A stretch of 64,000 nt of DNA. It comes from Arminella tubonensis. GTDB lineage: Bacteria; Pseudomonadota; Alphaproteobacteria; Rhizobiales; Rhizobiaceae. Both the position numbers and the translations under genes were made by a program. Positions within the stretch are counted from its first letter, which is position 1. The number at the start of each line of letters is the position of its first letter. Below, one piece after another: positions 51,504 through 59,532 of the stretch. The DNA is taken from positions 1-64,000 of the forward strand of contig NZ_PCDP01000045.1 in the NCBI RefSeq assembly GCF_003240585.1. Reading direction: 5' to 3'. The notes under the pieces are model-generated. The model saw nothing but the letters and a program-made list of their open reading frames with translations, made no database searches and was not told where the DNA came from.

Positions 51504-53354
51504 CTATCCTCGCCAGAGCCAGATCGAAAGCGATCCGGAGCGTCCACGCAGCTGGGTTTCGATCGGCCCTTCGAGACTGTTTTCCTCGAAGGGCTCGCCC
51601 TCGCGGCGCGCCACGAGCAGGAGTTCGTTGCTGATCGCCAGTGCCGCGCGGTGTCGCGCGGCAACCTCCATTAGGCGACTGGCGACGTTGACCGTATCGC
51701 CCGTCGCCGTGATTTGTTGCCGATTGCCGCCGCCGAGTCTCGAGGCAACGACGACCCCGAAATGGGCGCCGATTTTGAAGCCGATGCGCGATGCGTTTGC
51801 CTGCGGAAGTGTGTCGATCCAATCGTGCATGCTCCGTGTAAGCTGAATGCAGCATCGCGCGGCGTTGACGGCGTCGTCCGCCGCCGGCGCCGGCAGGCCG
51901 AAAAGGATCATCGCCCCGTCGCCCATGAAACTGGTGATGGCGCCGCCGCAGGCAGTCACCTCCCTGTCCACGAGATCGTAGAAACCGTTCAGAAGCTCTC
52001 GCACGGCGCTCGGACCGATTGTCTCGCTGAGCCCGGTAAAGCCGTTGATATCGATGAATACCACTGCTGCATCCTGCCGAACCGGCTCGGCCAGAAACTG
52101 AGGATCGCGTGCCAGAAACTCGGCAAGTCCCGGCGCCTGTATACGCTGCAGCAGTTCGCTTTGCTGTGCGAAATGCGTTGCTTGCCGCCGTCCGGAAAGC
52201 AGTTGCGCCCCGCCGAACAGGAGGACGGGTGGCACGGCCGCTGCGATCGGCAGCGCCGCCGCCAGCCAGATGCCGCTCCTGAACGCGATGAAGTTGACCG
52301 AAAGCCAGATCACCGTCACAGCCAGCATCGCGACAAGCCCGATGGCGCTGCGTCGCCAGGCGAGCAGACCGACGAGGATCAACGGCAATGCAACTGCGAA
52401 ACCGAAATCCACGTAGCGGACCGCGCGATCACGCACCAGGCCATCATTGGCCATGAGGTGGGAGATCGCGGTCGAAATCACCTCGACACCTGGCAGCACG
52501 GGATCGAACGGCGTCGGAAAGACATCGCCGCCGCCGGTGACCGTCGCGCCGACAACGACGATATGATCCCTGATCAACGCCTCGGGCAATTTTCCAGTCA
52601 GCGCCGCGGCAGCGCCGATCGTCGGGATCGTGCCGCGAGGGCCATAGAAGGAGATCGGCATCAGCTGACCTATATCGGTCGCGACCGTGTGTCCGCCGAT
52701 TGTAACTCCGTTCGGTTCGAACCCTGGCTCCGCTCCCGTCGCCGCCGTCGCGACACTCAGCGGAAAGGACGGCTCGATCCTGTCACCGCTGAGAAACAAC
52801 ATTGGCATGAACCGCGGCGCGCCCGATTTGTCGGTCTGTACGTTGACAAGGCCGAGCGCTGCCACATCGGTAAAGCGCCGCTGCGGCAACAGCAGTTCCT
52901 GTGCGTTGGGCAGGCGTGCCAGCGGGCCCTCACCGCTCGCAGCACTTTGCCGGCTATCCGGAAAGACCGCCGCCGCCGCTATGACGCTCCTGCTCGCCTT
53001 GAGCGCCTGGGCGAGCGCTAGATCACCGTCTTCCGGCCCCGGATCGATCAGCAGCATGTCGAGCGCGATGGCCCTGGGCTTCAACGCTGCAATCGCGGTG
53101 ACGACCTTGGCGACGGCTGCGCGCGATAGCGGAAAGCTGCCGGCCTCCCGCACCGCTTCGTCGTCGATGGCAACGATCGTGACGATATCAGGCGGTGCGT
53201 GTTTCCCGCCCAACACCGTCCTGAAATTCGTCAATGTCGCTTCCAGACCGTCAACCAGCGGGATATCGCCCTTGAGATGAGCCAAGCCGAGCCCAGCACC
53301 CCAGGCAGCCGCAAGGATGAGCGCAATCAACGTCTGTCGAACCGGTCGGCGCAT
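51504..53354 (-). CDS. CHASE2-domain adenylate/guanylate cyclase
   Basis: 616 residues. A signal-anchor helix (TLIALILAAAWGAGLGLAHL) is followed by a periplasmic CHASE2 sensor (about 30-310, IVAIDDEAVREAG, RAIALDMLLIDPG), three membrane helices (about 320-390) and a C-terminal class III cyclase (about 440-616): VVFIDINGFTGLSETIG, FMGDGAMILFG and ATGDTVNVASRLME. It lies 11 bases after a FecR-domain gene and probably senses a periplasmic signal with it. Confidence 0.92.
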   Translation of the reverse strand: MRRPVRQTLIALILAAAWGAGLGLAHLKGDIPLVDGLEATLTNFRTVLGGKHAPPDIVTIVAIDDEAVREAGSFPLSRAAVAKVVTAIAALKPRAIALDMLLIDPGPEDGDLALAQALKASRSVIAAAAVFPDSRQSAASGEGPLARLPNAQELLLPQRRFTDVAALGLVNVQTDKSGAPRFMPMLFLSGDRIEPSFPLSVATAATGAEPGFEPNGVTIGGHTVATDIGQLMPISFYGPRGTIPTIGAAAALTGKLPEALIRDHIVVVGATVTGGGDVFPTPFDPVLPGVEVISTAISHLMANDGLVRDRAVRYVDFGFAVALPLILVGLLAWRRSAIGLVAMLAVTVIWLSVNFIAFRSGIWLAAALPIAAAVPPVLLFGGAQLLSGRRQATHFAQQSELLQRIQAPGLAEFLARDPQFLAEPVRQDAAVVFIDINGFTGLSETIGPSAVRELLNGFYDLVDREVTACGGAITSFMGDGAMILFGLPAPAADDAVNAARCCIQLTRSMHDWIDTLPQANASRIGFKIGAHFGVVVASRLGGGNRQQITATGDTVNVASRLMEVAARHRAALAISNELLLVARREGEPFEENSLEGPIETQLRGRSGSLSIWLWRG

Positions 53355-53365
53355 TGCTTATTGTC

Positions 53366-53896
53366 TTACTGGCCGAGCCGGGCCATGAGAGCGGAGACGC
53401 GAGCCGCAGGCCACCGCTTGACGACCAGTGGGCTACTGCCGCCATCGACATCGACGCCCTGCCCTCGTCCCAACGACACGCCAGCACGCGTATCCGGACG
53501 GTGGACGGCGACCCTGCCACGGAGAACCAGGACAGAGGTCTTGCCGCTCTGTACATCGACCGACCATCTGGTGCCACGCACAGCGGCGATCGCCTGCGGA
53601 GTCACGACTTCAAAGCCGCCCTTGACCCGCTTGCTGTCAACGTCGAGCAGCACGGCTTTTTCGCTGAGCGAAACCGCATCGACTTGTCCATCACGGTTAT
53701 GGTCGATCAACTGAAAACGCGCGCCTGCCTCAGCCGTGATGCTGATCCCGCCCTTGCAATGGAGAACCTGCCGCGATGTCCCGGAGATCGGCTGCAGCGA
53801 GCAGCCTGCAGGTGATTGCGCCAGCGCTGCGTGGGAACCGACGATGCAAAAGAGCGCAGCAAGTGCGACGCGAACGCGCCTGATTGTCCGGCCCAT
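53366..53896 (-). CDS. Periplasmic FecR-domain protein
   Basis: 176 residues. Signal peptide MGRTIRRVRVALAALFCIVG ending in AALAQ; then a FecR-type beta domain: GFEVVTPQAIAAVRGTRWSV, SVLVLRGRVAVHRPDTRAGV with VSLGRGQGVDV. The ATG at 53896 has GGGAG seven bases before; the ATG at 53902 is too close to it. Two cysteines (GCS, HCKG) may form a disulfide. It is first in an operon with the CHASE2 cyclase and is a likely ligand or partner of that sensor. Confidence 0.87.
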   Translation of the reverse strand: MGRTIRRVRVALAALFCIVGSHAALAQSPAGCSLQPISGTSRQVLHCKGGISITAEAGARFQLIDHNRDGQVDAVSLSEKAVLLDVDSKRVKGGFEVVTPQAIAAVRGTRWSVDVQSGKTSVLVLRGRVAVHRPDTRAGVSLGRGQGVDVDGGSSPLVVKRWPAARVSALMARLGQ

Positions 53897-53973
53897 GTTC
53901 ATACTCCCGGATTATCTCGCCGTTGTCGTAGCGGAAAGCGCTGATGGCGGCCATTTTCAATGAGGATGATGCG

Positions 53974-55023
53974 TCAGGGGCTGCTGATTTGCAAGTTATC
54001 GTAGCCCTTTGCCCTATAGAGCACGGCCGAAATCAGCCAGCTTGCAAGGAAAATTCCAACGACGGCATAGCCGAAATTTGCGAGGTTGTCGTTGAGGTCG
54101 CCGACGAGGCTCCACGCTCCGCCCTCGAGACCAAGCTTGTCCACCAGAAGGCCCAGCGCCTCAACGCCGCCGATGAAGACGGCAACGACAACTGAAGCAG
54201 CAGTGATCGTCAGATTGTACCATAGCTTGCGGACAGGCTTGACGAAGGCCCAGCCATAGGCGCCGGTCATCAGCACGCTGTCAGTGGTATCCATCAGCGA
54301 CATGCCTGCGGTGAAAAGTGCCGGGAAGACCAGGATTGTCCAGAAGGACATGCCTTGCGCCGCCTGAGCCGCGGAAATACCGAGAACGCCGATCTCGGTG
54401 GCCGTATCAAAGCCCAAACCGAACAGAAAGCCGATCGGATACATATGCCAGGAGCGCGTCACGACCTTGAACATCGGTCGGAAGATGCGCGCCAGGAAAC
54501 CGCTGCCGGCAAGCAGCGCATCCAGGTCCTCGTCAACGATCCTCTCCCCGCGTCGCGCCTTTCCAAAGGCCGCCCATATGCCTCGCAGAACGAAAAGATT
54601 GGCGATGCCGATGATAAGAAGGAACAGCGCCGAGATCGTCGTACCGATAACACCGCCGATGTCGTGGAAAGCATCGAGCCGCGTCTGCATCGCGGCAGCC
54701 GTGGCCGCAATCGCAATAGAGGCGAGGACCACGATGCTCGAATGACCGAGCGAGAAGAAGAAGCCAACGGCGAAAGGCGCCTTTTTCTCCTGCACCAGCT
54801 TGCGCACGACATTGTCGATCGCGGCGATGTGGTCGGCGTCGAAAGCGTGGCGAAGCCCGAACATGTACGCGAGAAAGGCCGTCCCTAGAAGCGTCGGGCG
54901 ATCTGAAAAGGCAAACCATGCCCACGCCCATGTCACGATATTAAAGGCCGTAAGAAAAATATAAGTCGCGGCGACCTTTGTTCTGGTCCTTTCGGACCGG
55001 TCGTCAAATGGATTGAGGATCAT
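53974..55023 (-). CDS. Nickel/cobalt transporter, NiCoT (HoxN/NixA) family
   Basis: 349 residues, about eight membrane spans. Signature motifs: RHAFDADHIAAIDN (HX4DH in helix 2), LGFDTATEIGVLGIS and LFTAGMSLMDTTDSVLM. These define the NiCoT permeases for Ni2+ and/or Co2+. ATG at 55023 follows GGGAAT; the frame extends nine codons further. No metal riboswitch is visible upstream. It adds to the cobalt theme with the cbtAB locus, though they are 32 kb apart. Confidence 0.94.
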   Translation of the reverse strand: MILNPFDDRSERTRTKVAATYIFLTAFNIVTWAWAWFAFSDRPTLLGTAFLAYMFGLRHAFDADHIAAIDNVVRKLVQEKKAPFAVGFFFSLGHSSIVVLASIAIAATAAAMQTRLDAFHDIGGVIGTTISALFLLIIGIANLFVLRGIWAAFGKARRGERIVDEDLDALLAGSGFLARIFRPMFKVVTRSWHMYPIGFLFGLGFDTATEIGVLGISAAQAAQGMSFWTILVFPALFTAGMSLMDTTDSVLMTGAYGWAFVKPVRKLWYNLTITAASVVVAVFIGGVEALGLLVDKLGLEGGAWSLVGDLNDNLANFGYAVVGIFLASWLISAVLYRAKGYDNLQISSP

Positions 55024-55124
55024 CAAACTATTCCCGGTGTCTGCCGGCAAACTGGCATGGAAACAGCTGGCATGCGATAGTCAAACGACGTAGTGGCCAA
55101 AATTTCCATCGACCTATAACGACG

Positions 55125-55146
55125 AAACCCGGCAAACGCCGGGCTT
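55125..55146 (-). terminator. Terminator after pyrG
   Basis: CCCGGC (55128-55133), loop AAAC, GCCGGG (55138-55143), with an A/T extension. Read leftward the stem runs into TTTCG. It is also T-rich on the opposite side, so it could serve both directions. Confidence 0.7.
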
Positions 55147-55176
55147 CCTTTTGTCTGTCAACAAAACCGCAACGTC

Positions 55177-56805
55177 TTACACGAGGCGGCTCTGTTCGAG
55201 CGCTGCTTCGACGAAGCTGGCAAACAGCGGATGCGGGTCAAGCGGGCGCGACTTCAGTTCGGGATGGTACTGCACGCCGATAAACCAGGGATGATCGGCA
55301 TATTCGATCGTCTCCGGCAACACGCCGTCGGGCGACATACCCGAGAAGATAAGGCCGCAGCTTTCCAGCCGTTCCTTGTAGTCGACATTGACCTCGTATC
55401 GGTGGCGGTGACGCTCGGAAATTTCGGTCGAGCCATAAATCTCCGAAATCTTGGTGCCCTTCTTCAGCGCGGCCTGATAGGCGCCAAGCCGCATCGTGCC
55501 ACCGAGATTGCCGGACGCGTTGCGCTTCTCGAGCGCATTGCCCTTCAACCATTCTGTCATCAGGCCGACGACCGGCTCCGCAGTCGCACCGAACTCGGTT
55601 GATGACGCATGTTCAATGCCGCCGAGATTGCGGGCAGCCTCGATCACAGCCATTTGCATCCCGAAACAGATGCCGAAATACGGCACCTGACGCTCACGCG
55701 CGAAACGGGCCGCATGGATCTTGCCTTCAGATCCGCGCTCGCCGAAACCGCCCGGAACCAGAATGCCGTGGACCTTCTCGAGATAGGGCGCTGGATCCTC
55801 CTTTTCGAAGACCTCCGATTCGATCCACTCGAGATTGACCCTGACGCGATTGGCGATGCCACCATGATGAAGCGCTTCGATCAGCGACTTGTAGGCATCC
55901 TTCAGGCCCGTATATTTTCCGACGATGGCGATGGTCACCTCGCCTTCCGGCGTGCGGATGCGATTGCAGACCTCTTCCCACGCCTCCAGGCGCGGCTTCG
56001 GGGCCGGCTCGATGCCGAAGGCGGCCAGCACCTCGTTGTCGAGGCCTTCCTTGTGGTAAGCCATTGGCACGTCATAGATATTGGCAACGTCGAGGGCCTG
56101 GATGACGGCGGAGTGGCGGACGTTGCAGAACAGCGAAAGCTTGCGGCGCTCGGCCTCCGGGATTTCACGGTCGGCGCGCACCAGCAGAATGTCGGGGTGG
56201 ATACCCAGTGCCTGCAGTTCCTTGACCGAATGTTGCGTCGGCTTGGTCTTGAGCTCGCCCGCAGCCGGGATGTAAGGCATCAGCGTCAGGTGGACATAAA
56301 CCGCGGTGCCGCGCGGCAGGTCATTGCCGAGCTGGCGGATCGCTTCCATGAAAGGCATGGCCTCGATGTCGCCAACCGTGCCGCCGATCTCGCAGATGAC
56401 GAAATCATATTCGTCATTTCCCTCGGTCACGAAATCCTTGATCTCGTTGGTGACATGCGGAATGACCTGCACCGTCGCGCCGAGATAATCGCCGCGTCGT
56501 TCCTTATCGATGATGTTCTTGTAGATGCGGCCGGTGGTGATGTTGTCGGTCTTGGTCGCCGAGCGGCCGGTGAAGCGCTCGTAGTGGCCAAGGTCGAGGT
56601 CTGTTTCCGCGCCGTCGTCGGTGACGAACACCTCGCCATGCTGGGTCGGGCTCATCGTCCCGGGATCCACGTTCAGGTAGGGGTCCAGTTTGCGTAAGCG
56701 GACCCGATAACCACGGGCCTGCAACAATGCTCCGAGAGCCGCGGCCGCAATTCCCTTGCCTAGAGAGGAAACCACGCCGCCAGTGATGAATACATATCGC
56801 GCCAT
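55177..56805 (-). CDS. pyrG: CTP synthase
   Basis: 542 residues, the family length. It converts UTP to CTP with glutamine. Synthetase start ARYVFITGGVVSSLGKGI, DPYLNVDPGTMSPTQHGEVF, then the amidotransferase with ILVPGGFGERG, FGICFGMQ (nucleophile cysteine) and GVQYHPELKSRP near the end with the catalytic His. ATG at 56805 is the family start. Confidence 0.98.
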   Translation of the reverse strand: MARYVFITGGVVSSLGKGIAAAALGALLQARGYRVRLRKLDPYLNVDPGTMSPTQHGEVFVTDDGAETDLDLGHYERFTGRSATKTDNITTGRIYKNIIDKERRGDYLGATVQVIPHVTNEIKDFVTEGNDEYDFVICEIGGTVGDIEAMPFMEAIRQLGNDLPRGTAVYVHLTLMPYIPAAGELKTKPTQHSVKELQALGIHPDILLVRADREIPEAERRKLSLFCNVRHSAVIQALDVANIYDVPMAYHKEGLDNEVLAAFGIEPAPKPRLEAWEEVCNRIRTPEGEVTIAIVGKYTGLKDAYKSLIEALHHGGIANRVRVNLEWIESEVFEKEDPAPYLEKVHGILVPGGFGERGSEGKIHAARFARERQVPYFGICFGMQMAVIEAARNLGGIEHASSTEFGATAEPVVGLMTEWLKGNALEKRNASGNLGGTMRLGAYQAALKKGTKISEIYGSTEISERHRHRYEVNVDYKERLESCGLIFSGMSPDGVLPETIEYADHPWFIGVQYHPELKSRPLDPHPLFASFVEAALEQSRLV

Positions 56806-56892
56806 GGGATTCACCGGATACCTTCTAACAAACGATTCCGCCAGCCCAAAAATTCTTTTCCAGAACTTTGGGAGGCGAACGATGCATATCGA

Positions 56893-56926
56893 CAAAAGAA
56901 AACCGGCAGATCCGAAGACCTGCCGG
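56893..56926 (-). terminator. Rho-independent terminator after secG
   Basis: Minus strand: CCGGCAGGTC, loop TTCG, GATCTGCCGG, then TTTTCTTTT. A UUCG-capped 10-bp stem (one G-T pair) with T-run. It separates secG from pyrG. Confidence 0.92.
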
Positions 56927-56946
56927 AGGTTTATTGCAAGACAAGC

Positions 56947-57411
56947 TTAGTTGCCTGTCGGAACGCCCGTATCGCTTTTAGCCGGTGCGGGCTGAGCGGG
57001 TGCCGGAGAAGCCTGTCCAGCGGTCGGCTGTGCAGCCGGTGCCTGCGGAGCAGTTGCACCAGGAGCAGCGGGCGCCGCGCCATTTGCCGGTGCCTGACCG
57101 CTGGCAGGCTGGGCGCCGCCGAGCGAATCAAGAACACCGCGACCCTGACCGGTGGTCGAAGGAATACGGTTCAGGATATCGGTCGGACGGCCCTCGTAAC
57201 GCGACAGGACGCCGAGGCCGAGCGAGGTGAGGAAAAACAGCGCCGCAAGGATTGCGGTCGTGCGGGTCAGCGCATTCGCAGTGCCTCGGGCCGACATGAA
57301 GCCAGAGCCGCCACCGACGCCAAGACCGCCGCCTTCGGAACGCTGGATCAATACGACGCCGACAAGCGCCAGCACGATCATAAGATGAATGACAATCAAA
57401 ACGGTCTGCAT
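56947..57411 (-). CDS. secG: Preprotein translocase subunit SecG
   Basis: 154 residues. Two helices (MQTVLIVIHLMIVLALVGVV and TAILAALFFLTSLGLGVLS) flank the SecG loop QRSEGGGLGVGGGSGFMSARG. The Pro/Ala/Gln-rich C-terminal tail (about 70 residues) is usual in rhizobia. It stabilises SecYEG. ATG at 57411 has AGGA upstream. Confidence 0.95.
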   Translation of the reverse strand: MQTVLIVIHLMIVLALVGVVLIQRSEGGGLGVGGGSGFMSARGTANALTRTTAILAALFFLTSLGLGVLSRYEGRPTDILNRIPSTTGQGRGVLDSLGGAQPASGQAPANGAAPAAPGATAPQAPAAQPTAGQASPAPAQPAPAKSDTGVPTGN

Positions 57412-57527
57412 GGGTCCAGTCCTGCCCGCTCGCGCAGGCATAATGAAGAAAAGCTCGCGGCTCTTTACATGAGGCTCTCACCTATTCCAAGCCCTTTTGA
57501 GAGAACCGGGAGGTGTAAGCAAAGCGT

Positions 57528-58298
57528 TTAAGCGTGAAGTTGCTCGTATGCCCCATAGATGGCGAGGAAATCCGCGGCTTTCAAGCTGGCGCCGCCAACG
57601 AGAAGCCCGTCGACATTGGCAATGCCGACCAACTCCTTCGCATTCCTGGGGTTGGCTGAGCCGCCGTAAAGGATTCGGATTCGTTTGCCTTCCGCGCCGA
57701 AGCGGGCAATGAGGTCAGCCCGCATGAAGGCGTGCGCAGCTTCGATATCGGGCCGCGTCGGTGTCCTCCCGGTGCCGATCGCCCAGACCGGCTCATAGGC
57801 GATCACCGTCGTCTCAGCCGTCGCGCCATCCGGCACGGAAGCCGCGATCTGCCGTTTCAATACGTCGAGGGTCTCGCCAGCCAACCGTTGATCTTCGGTT
57901 TCGCCAATGCAGATGATCGCCGCCAGCTCGGCCGCATGCGCCGCTTCCGCCTTGGCGCGCACCAGCTCGTCCGTATCGCCGTGATCCCTGCGGCGCTCCG
58001 AGTGTCCGACGATGACGTAGGTGCCGAAGCAATCAGCGATCATCGCCGCCGAAATGTCGCCTGTGTGCGCCCCACTGACGTCCTGATGACAATCCTGCGC
58101 ACCGATCGCCAGCGGGCTATCGCTGCAAAGCGCCGTGGCGACATACAGCAAAGTCGCTGGCGGGCAGAGTAGCGTCTCAATCTTCTCAGAGAGTGGGTGC
58201 TTGACGCCTTCGGCTATCGCCTTGATCTCTGGAAGACAATCTCGGATTCCGTTCATCTTCCAGTTCCCCGCGAGTAGCGGGCGCATTCTCTCTGTCAT
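57528..58298 (-). CDS. tpiA: Triosephosphate isomerase
   Basis: 256 residues, TIM barrel. Catalytic residues: RPLLAGNWKMNG (lysine), YVIVGHSERR (histidine), VIAYEPVWAIGTG (glutamate) and the RILYGGSANPRNA phosphate loop. ATG at 58298 is preceded by GGGGAG, 11 bases away; ATG 58286 is an alternative. It interconverts DHAP and glyceraldehyde 3-phosphate. Same direction as secG, 116 bases upstream of it. Confidence 0.97.
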   Translation of the reverse strand: MTERMRPLLAGNWKMNGIRDCLPEIKAIAEGVKHPLSEKIETLLCPPATLLYVATALCSDSPLAIGAQDCHQDVSGAHTGDISAAMIADCFGTYVIVGHSERRRDHGDTDELVRAKAEAAHAAELAAIICIGETEDQRLAGETLDVLKRQIAASVPDGATAETTVIAYEPVWAIGTGRTPTRPDIEAAHAFMRADLIARFGAEGKRIRILYGGSANPRNAKELVGIANVDGLLVGGASLKAADFLAIYGAYEQLHA

Positions 58299-58419
58299 TT
58301 GGTATTTCACTCCCCTCAACTCTATGCCGACTAACAAAAGCTTGGAGAAAAAGAAAGTTGCCGGAAGCCGTTCCGATCAATTCAAATCGTTTGAAAATTA
58401 CGAAGCGTGAAAATAACCA

Positions 58420-59346
58420 CTACGACCTCGCCGCCAGGATCCAATCCAGCACTTTTCGCCAATCCGTCATGCGCACCGGCGTCCCGTGCGAACCGGTGGC
58501 AAAAAGAGTGAACCGCGTTGGATAGTTTGCCTTGTAGAGTTTTTCAAACAATTGCTCTTGATCGGTTGCCGCGTAAACGGGGTCATTGCTGCCATGCGTG
58601 AACCAGATGGGCAATTTCGCTTTATGAAATGCGCTCTTCAGAAAGGCCGGGTCGGTCACTCCGCTGAGGATGACCATTCCCTTCAGCCGCTTGACGCTTT
58701 CCGCATCGCGCGTAATCCCCCAGCAGATCAGGCTGCCCATCGAAGCACAGGAAAGAACCACAGGCTTGCCGCCTGACTTCTCATAGGAGTAGCGGATCAG
58801 CGCCGCAATATCGGCAACACCATCGCTGTCGAAGGTCCTGACGCTCGGAGAATAGTAGCTGCCGCCATTGCCGACGGAGAGGTTCTTCAGCCGGTTGAAG
58901 TTGCCGCCGAACATGTAGTCGTTGGCGCCGAGCCGGCGATCGCCGTCCCGTCCATGGATGAAGATGACCGTGAATGCCTGCCCCGCGTCAAGTCCCACCC
59001 TGGTGACATCGAGTTTCCGATCGCCAAGCATCAATGTCTCGTCCGTCTGCTTGTCGCGGACACCAAGCGACAGGTAGGCCGGCTTCACGCGTCGCTCGGG
59101 CACAATGTCGCGACCGTTGATGTCACGCATCTCCTGATAGTCGATCGTTTCGAAGGCGCCTTTGTCGTGGCTTTCGATAACCGTCTGGTTCGAGAACAGC
59201 TCGTCTTTGTAAGGTGCCAGCGCCTCGGCGGCGACGTTCGACGCGGCAAAGGGTGATAGAAGCGCCACAATTGCGGCGATAGTGACGAAATGAGCTGTGG
59301 ACATTCGTGCGCGGTTCGGCTCCCTGGGACCGGTCTGGCTTGCCAT
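58420..59346 (-). CDS. Secreted alpha/beta hydrolase (esterase/lipase-like)
   Basis: About 308 residues. A signal peptide (HFVTIAAIVALLSPFAASNV) is near the start. The fold shows VIFIHGRDGDRR (oxyanion strand), SCASMGSL (nucleophile elbow, G-x-S-x-G relaxed to C-x-S-x-G), WFTHGSNDPVY (acid) and GSHGTPV (histidine). Substrate unknown. The frame runs far upstream (to 60012, across parE), which is not coding; ATG at 59346 or 59304 are the candidates, 59346 giving a basic n-region. Confidence 0.78.
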   Translation of the reverse strand: MASQTGPREPNRARMSTAHFVTIAAIVALLSPFAASNVAAEALAPYKDELFSNQTVIESHDKGAFETIDYQEMRDINGRDIVPERRVKPAYLSLGVRDKQTDETLMLGDRKLDVTRVGLDAGQAFTVIFIHGRDGDRRLGANDYMFGGNFNRLKNLSVGNGGSYYSPSVRTFDSDGVADIAALIRYSYEKSGGKPVVLSCASMGSLICWGITRDAESVKRLKGMVILSGVTDPAFLKSAFHKAKLPIWFTHGSNDPVYAATDQEQLFEKLYKANYPTRFTLFATGSHGTPVRMTDWRKVLDWILAARS

Positions 59347-59532
59347 TACCGCCGCGAGGAAGCAAATCTTTTCTCCTGATGTAACGCTGGATCGCCGACA
59401 TCGCGTTTTGCCCGGCCTTCTGGCAATATCCGGATGATTCGCGAACGCAGCGGTAAATGCGCTATTTTCCAGGGTTCGGCTCGATCCCGGCGAGCCAACA
59501 GCCCTTTCTCTAAGGTAAGATCTGAACGCTTC

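Noticed and set aside
51714..53021. 435-codon frame antisense to the CHASE2 cyclase
   Set aside because: Arg/Asp-rich shadow with no motif; the minus gene has full catalytic motifs.
55609..56697. 362-codon frame antisense to pyrG
   Set aside because: pyrG is unmistakable on the minus strand.
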